In this document: piece after piece, positions 61,149-64,000 of the stretch
Layout: the number at the start of each line of letters is the position of its first letter
Numbering within the stretch: the stretch's first letter is position 1
Source: Cyclobacteriaceae bacterium
GTDB lineage: Bacteria; Bacteroidota; Bacteroidia; Cytophagales; Cyclobacteriaceae
NCBI GenBank assembly: GCA_030584025.1
Contig: CP129487.1
Location: 1,736,001-1,800,000, forward strand
DNA length: 64,000 nucleotides
Direction: 5' to 3'
Made by a program: the position numbers and the translations under genes
Notes under the pieces: model-generated
What the model saw: the letters and a program-made list of their open reading frames with translations, nothing else
What the model was told of the DNA's origin: nothing
Database searches by the model: none

Positions 61149-64000
61149 TTAGTAATCTTTTATTAAAAGGTTAACACAAGTATTTTCAAATTCAATATCG
61201 CTACCCACATACTTTATCCATTCTTCCTGCGTCATGTTGCGTTTCAACAACGGACAAATCTGATTGGCCAACAACTCCGGATCGGTCGGCCACACCCTGA
61301 TTTCCGATTCATGTCCTGCTGCGATCAGGTATTTAGAATCATGAGAGAAGGCGATGTCCCAAATAAAGCCATTGTTATTATCCATCTTGATAGGCAGGTC
61401 TTCCAGGAAATCAATCACCCACATTTGCAACAACCTGTCGGAGCCGGCACTGGCCAACAACTTACCATCCGGACTAAATTCAACGGAGTAAACACCTGCT
61501 TTGTGTCCGGTGAACTGGCGTTCCTCTTTCCGTTCATTCACATTATACAACTTCACCAAGCCACGCTTATCGTTCTTTTCAAATGTTCCGTAGGCAATCA
61601 TCTTTCCATTCGGGCTGAATTTAACGGAAAGTATTTGTGCAGCGTCCGTGTTTACCAATACCTCCTGTGCACCGGTTTCCAGATTGATCAGAACAAGTTG
61701 TCCGGTCCAGGCTGCACCCGCTAACGATTTTCCATTCGGGCTGATGGCAATAGCCTTCAATTCAACGTTAGGTGTTGCAATTGTTTTTACTTCACCGCTC
61801 AGGTGATTAACCAATGAAATGGTACGATCGGTTTTACTGACGATCAACCCGGAACCATCGGGCATAAATTCAAGTGCATTGGTTCCACCGTTGAGTCCGC
61901 GTACAGCAACCGGTCGAGAACCGGCCTGAAGATCAAAAATCTGAACCACGGCTGAATCTGTTCCGTTGGCCAGGTAACGATCGTCTTTGCTGAGTGCTAC
62001 TACCTTATTCGGACTTGGATTTTGATATGTGGTTGGTTGCCCGGTTCGTTTCTCATAATCACCCATAAAAATTCTTCCATCCGCAGCAGCTGCATAATAC
62101 GTATTTCCTTTGCTTGATAGTGCCAGTGCATTCATGCGGTTACGTGAGGGGCCGGGTACTTTGATAGCATTGTAGCTTAACCCGGAAGAAACCGTGATGG
62201 CATGGTAAAGGGCGTTGTAGATATACGGATCATATTTCTTTCCTTGATTGCGCTTATGGAAGAAATGCGCTTGCATGGCCAGTGTTCCTGCCAGGTTATT
62301 GTCATCATCCTCTTGAACAGATTTTCCAGCCATTTCTTGGGCTTTGGCTAGCATATAAAGTCTATCAGCTCGATTGTAGTTATTGGTTGCAACAATAGTT
62401 GCAGAGTCTGCTTTTATTCTTGCAATTCTCTCTTTTTCACTGGCCGCAACAGCAAGTGCGGTTTGCTGCTCTGCTAAAGCCAAACTTGCTCTAGCTTCAT
62501 CTCTTGCTATCCTCGTTTCCTCCAATGACTCCTCGAGTTTCTTTCGTTGTTCCTCCAAAGAAAGTTTTTGCAGGTTAATTGTTTCAGCTCGCTCTTCAGC
62601 AAGCTTTTGAGCCTGCAAAGCGGCATCTTTCTGGTCATTGGCCTCTTTTTGCGCATTAATGGCCTCAATGGTTTTCTTATCCGCCTCAATCTTTTGCAGG
62701 TAGGCAAACACGAGGAATAGAATTGCAATAACCGCTGCAGCGCCAAGAATAATTGCTGTTACCCGTGTATTCCGGAGCGTTCGCTTTTGCTGTAACTCTT
62801 GATTTTTTAATTCCGCTTCATACGTAATCCGGCTTGTATCGAGAAATACAATGGCGCGTTCAAAGGCTTCATCATAACGCTGTGCCCATTCACGTGTAGG
62901 CCGTTGCTTCTTTTGCCAGTTAAGCGCCAATTGCAAATCGGGCGGACGCCATAAACTGGTTTTACCAATCTGGTACATGGCCGCAGCATCCGAAATACGC
63001 TTGTACATGGTAGCCGATTCATATTCCTCTTCTACCCATGTCGTTAACCGGTTCCATATACGCATTAAACTTTCGTGTGAAAGTTCAATCTGTGAATCAG
63101 GAGTAAGTGAAACCGTATGGGCTGGCATCAAAAATGATCGACCCGGCTTACGAAAATGCTCCACCACTTCAATTACTTCATCTTCATCGGCATCGGCAAT
63201 TTCTGCAATCAGTCCCAGCCGGGCTGGCCTGCGCATGCCCTTGTTGTCAGCTGTTTTTTCAGTAATGCTTTTAAACAGAATCTCGGCAATTTCTTTTTGC
63301 CGTGGCGATAATTCTTCAAAGATTTCATTGGCGTGCAGGGAAAGCGCCTGCTCAATTTTTCCAATGGCATTGTAATGGCGAAGGTCAATCGGTTCACCGG
63401 GTTCACGGTTAGCTATCCAATAATCCCATGTACGCATGAGTGCGTGCTGGAGAATAGGAAGCTGATCCTGATTTCTTCCCATGTCGTTAAGCAAGCGCTT
63501 AACCAGTCGCTGTGAAATTCTTCCACCGGCTACTGCCACAGGCCCTTCAATGGCCACCTTTTTCTGATCCCGCGTCATCTGCGGCACCAGGAAGTTGCTC
63601 TGATTGATTACTTCAGTTAACCCGCTGAAGGCGGAGCAGCGTGCAATAAAGTCAGACCGCATGGTAACGGCCACATATACGGGGGTATCGGTTTGCTGAA
63701 TGGCCGTTAGTATGAGGTTTACATACAACTGCGTCTCATCAAAAACTTCTTCAGCTTGTTCGGTTTCATGAAAGCGAAACAGTTCTTCAAACTGATCGAT
63801 CATGAAAAATACATTTTCGAGTTTGTGTTGCTGCAGGTATTTGGATACTTCAACTAATCCATGTGAGCCACTTCGCAAAACGGAGTTCACAATGGCACGA
63901 TGAACCTGCCGGTCTTCCGGCTGAATGCGGTTGTGTAAAATCAAATAATCAACAACAGCGTCTGATAGATTTTCAAATGGTGATGTGCCGGGGCGCGCAA
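61149..64000 (-). CDS. STAND-type NTPase with transmembrane helix and WD40 propeller (partial, 5' end off window)
   Basis: The frame is open to the window edge, so the N-terminus and Walker A are not visible. A TTG at 63944 is internal, since upstream codons read in frame as RPGTSPFENLSDAVVDYL. The Walker B-like VFFMIDQFEELFRF, VTMRSDFIARC and LPILQHALMRTWDYW are typical of the novel-STAND class. After a winged-helix-like part (about 61 residues around ELSHESLMRIWNRL) come a single transmembrane helix (62698-62760), a Glu/Lys/Ala-rich coiled coil, and seven WD40 blades (61300-62160) forming one propeller. A signalling switch that oligomerises on ligand binding is expected from the class. It lies upstream of the barrel, lipoprotein and giant genes. 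Confidence 0.8.
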   Translation of the reverse strand, partial: ARPGTSPFENLSDAVVDYLILHNRIQPEDRQVHRAIVNSVLRSGSHGLVEVSKYLQQHKLENVFFMIDQFEELFRFHETEQAEEVFDETQLYVNLILTAIQQTDTPVYVAVTMRSDFIARCSAFSGLTEVINQSNFLVPQMTRDQKKVAIEGPVAVAGGRISQRLVKRLLNDMGRNQDQLPILQHALMRTWDYWIANREPGEPIDLRHYNAIGKIEQALSLHANEIFEELSPRQKEIAEILFKSITEKTADNKGMRRPARLGLIAEIADADEDEVIEVVEHFRKPGRSFLMPAHTVSLTPDSQIELSHESLMRIWNRLTTWVEEEYESATMYKRISDAAAMYQIGKTSLWRPPDLQLALNWQKKQRPTREWAQRYDEAFERAIVFLDTSRITYEAELKNQELQQKRTLRNTRVTAIILGAAAVIAILFLVFAYLQKIEADKKTIEAINAQKEANDQKDAALQAQKLAEERAETINLQKLSLEEQRKKLEESLEETRIARDEARASLALAEQQTALAVAASEKERIARIKADSATIVATNNYNRADRLYMLAKAQEMAGKSVQEDDDNNLAGTLAMQAHFFHKRNQGKKYDPYIYNALYHAITVSSGLSYNAIKVPGPSRNRMNALALSSKGNTYYAAAADGRIFMGDYEKRTGQPTTYQNPSPNKVVALSKDDRYLANGTDSAVVQIFDLQAGSRPVAVRGLNGGTNALEFMPDGSGLIVSKTDRTISLVNHLSGEVKTIATPNVELKAIAISPNGKSLAGAAWTGQLVLINLETGAQEVLVNTDAAQILSVKFSPNGKMIAYGTFEKNDKRGLVKLYNVNERKEERQFTGHKAGVYSVEFSPDGKLLASAGSDRLLQMWVIDFLEDLPIKMDNNNGFIWDIAFSHDSKYLIAAGHESEIRVWPTDPELLANQICPLLKRNMTQEEWIKYVGSDIEFENTCVNLLIKDY

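Noticed and set aside
63942..63944. TTG at 63944 as start of the STAND NTPase
   Set aside because: The frame is open to the window edge and the residues above it continue the NTPase domain.

Overview
The window comes from a chromosome of Bacteroidota, most likely a gliding-type member of the order Cytophagales. The evidence is the set of type IX secretion (T9SS) features: type A and type B C-terminal sorting domains, a PorP/SprF protein and a PorE-like TPR/PD40 protein. Several promoters also match the Bacteroidota form TTTG-N19-TAnnTTTG, and outer-membrane barrels, SPOR and ExbB/ExbD/TonB genes are plentiful. No rRNA, tRNA, CRISPR array, insertion sequence or prophage was seen. Coding density is very high and no gene-free gap exceeds 300 bases.

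Layout. 1-5766 (minus): a T9SS cassette with a secreted HYR-repeat protein with type B sorting domain, a PorP/SprF partner, a PorE-like protein lacking OmpA, and a membrane sensor (probable histidine kinase) cut by the window edge. 5965-7584 (plus): ABC-F ATPase. 7586-13439 (minus): a sugar cluster (GH127 arabinofuranosidase-like, lipoprotein aldose epimerase, and a barrel protein fused to an FGE-like domain). 13527-17233: gyrA and a TPR protein. 17393-23510: an outer-membrane protein with a non-ATG start, a COG3014-like lipoprotein next to an LpoB-like lipoprotein, rpe, a T9SS subtilase and a lipoprotein. 23580-24155 (plus): a TrpF-like protein lacking the catalytic Cys. 24166-26012: glycosyltransferase plus LpxH-like phosphoesterase. 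26157-30933: SPOR, ExbB, ExbD, TonB, folC, trmB behind a consensus promoter. 31016-35772: a 1033-residue TPR protein coupled to an outer-membrane barrel. 35869-37924: holA, a rhomboid protease and a TerB-like protein. 38024-41331 (plus): an NtrC-type sigma-54 regulator and a hybrid kinase.

41328-64000 (minus) is the most striking region. A gene for a 5792-residue T9SS-secreted protein contains 13 near-identical 507-bp units (each two Ig-like domains) and 18 units of 270 bp, then PKD domains, a cysteine-less Omp28/thioredoxin-like domain and a type A sorting domain. Its arrays are almost free of lysine. Upstream and tightly packed are a propeller-like lipoprotein, a TPR/outer-membrane barrel protein, and an STAND-type NTPase with a transmembrane helix, coiled coil and seven WD40 repeats, truncated by the window edge. 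I infer that the four genes form a surface-adhesin or surface-signalling locus. The order is visible; the joint function is a hypothesis.
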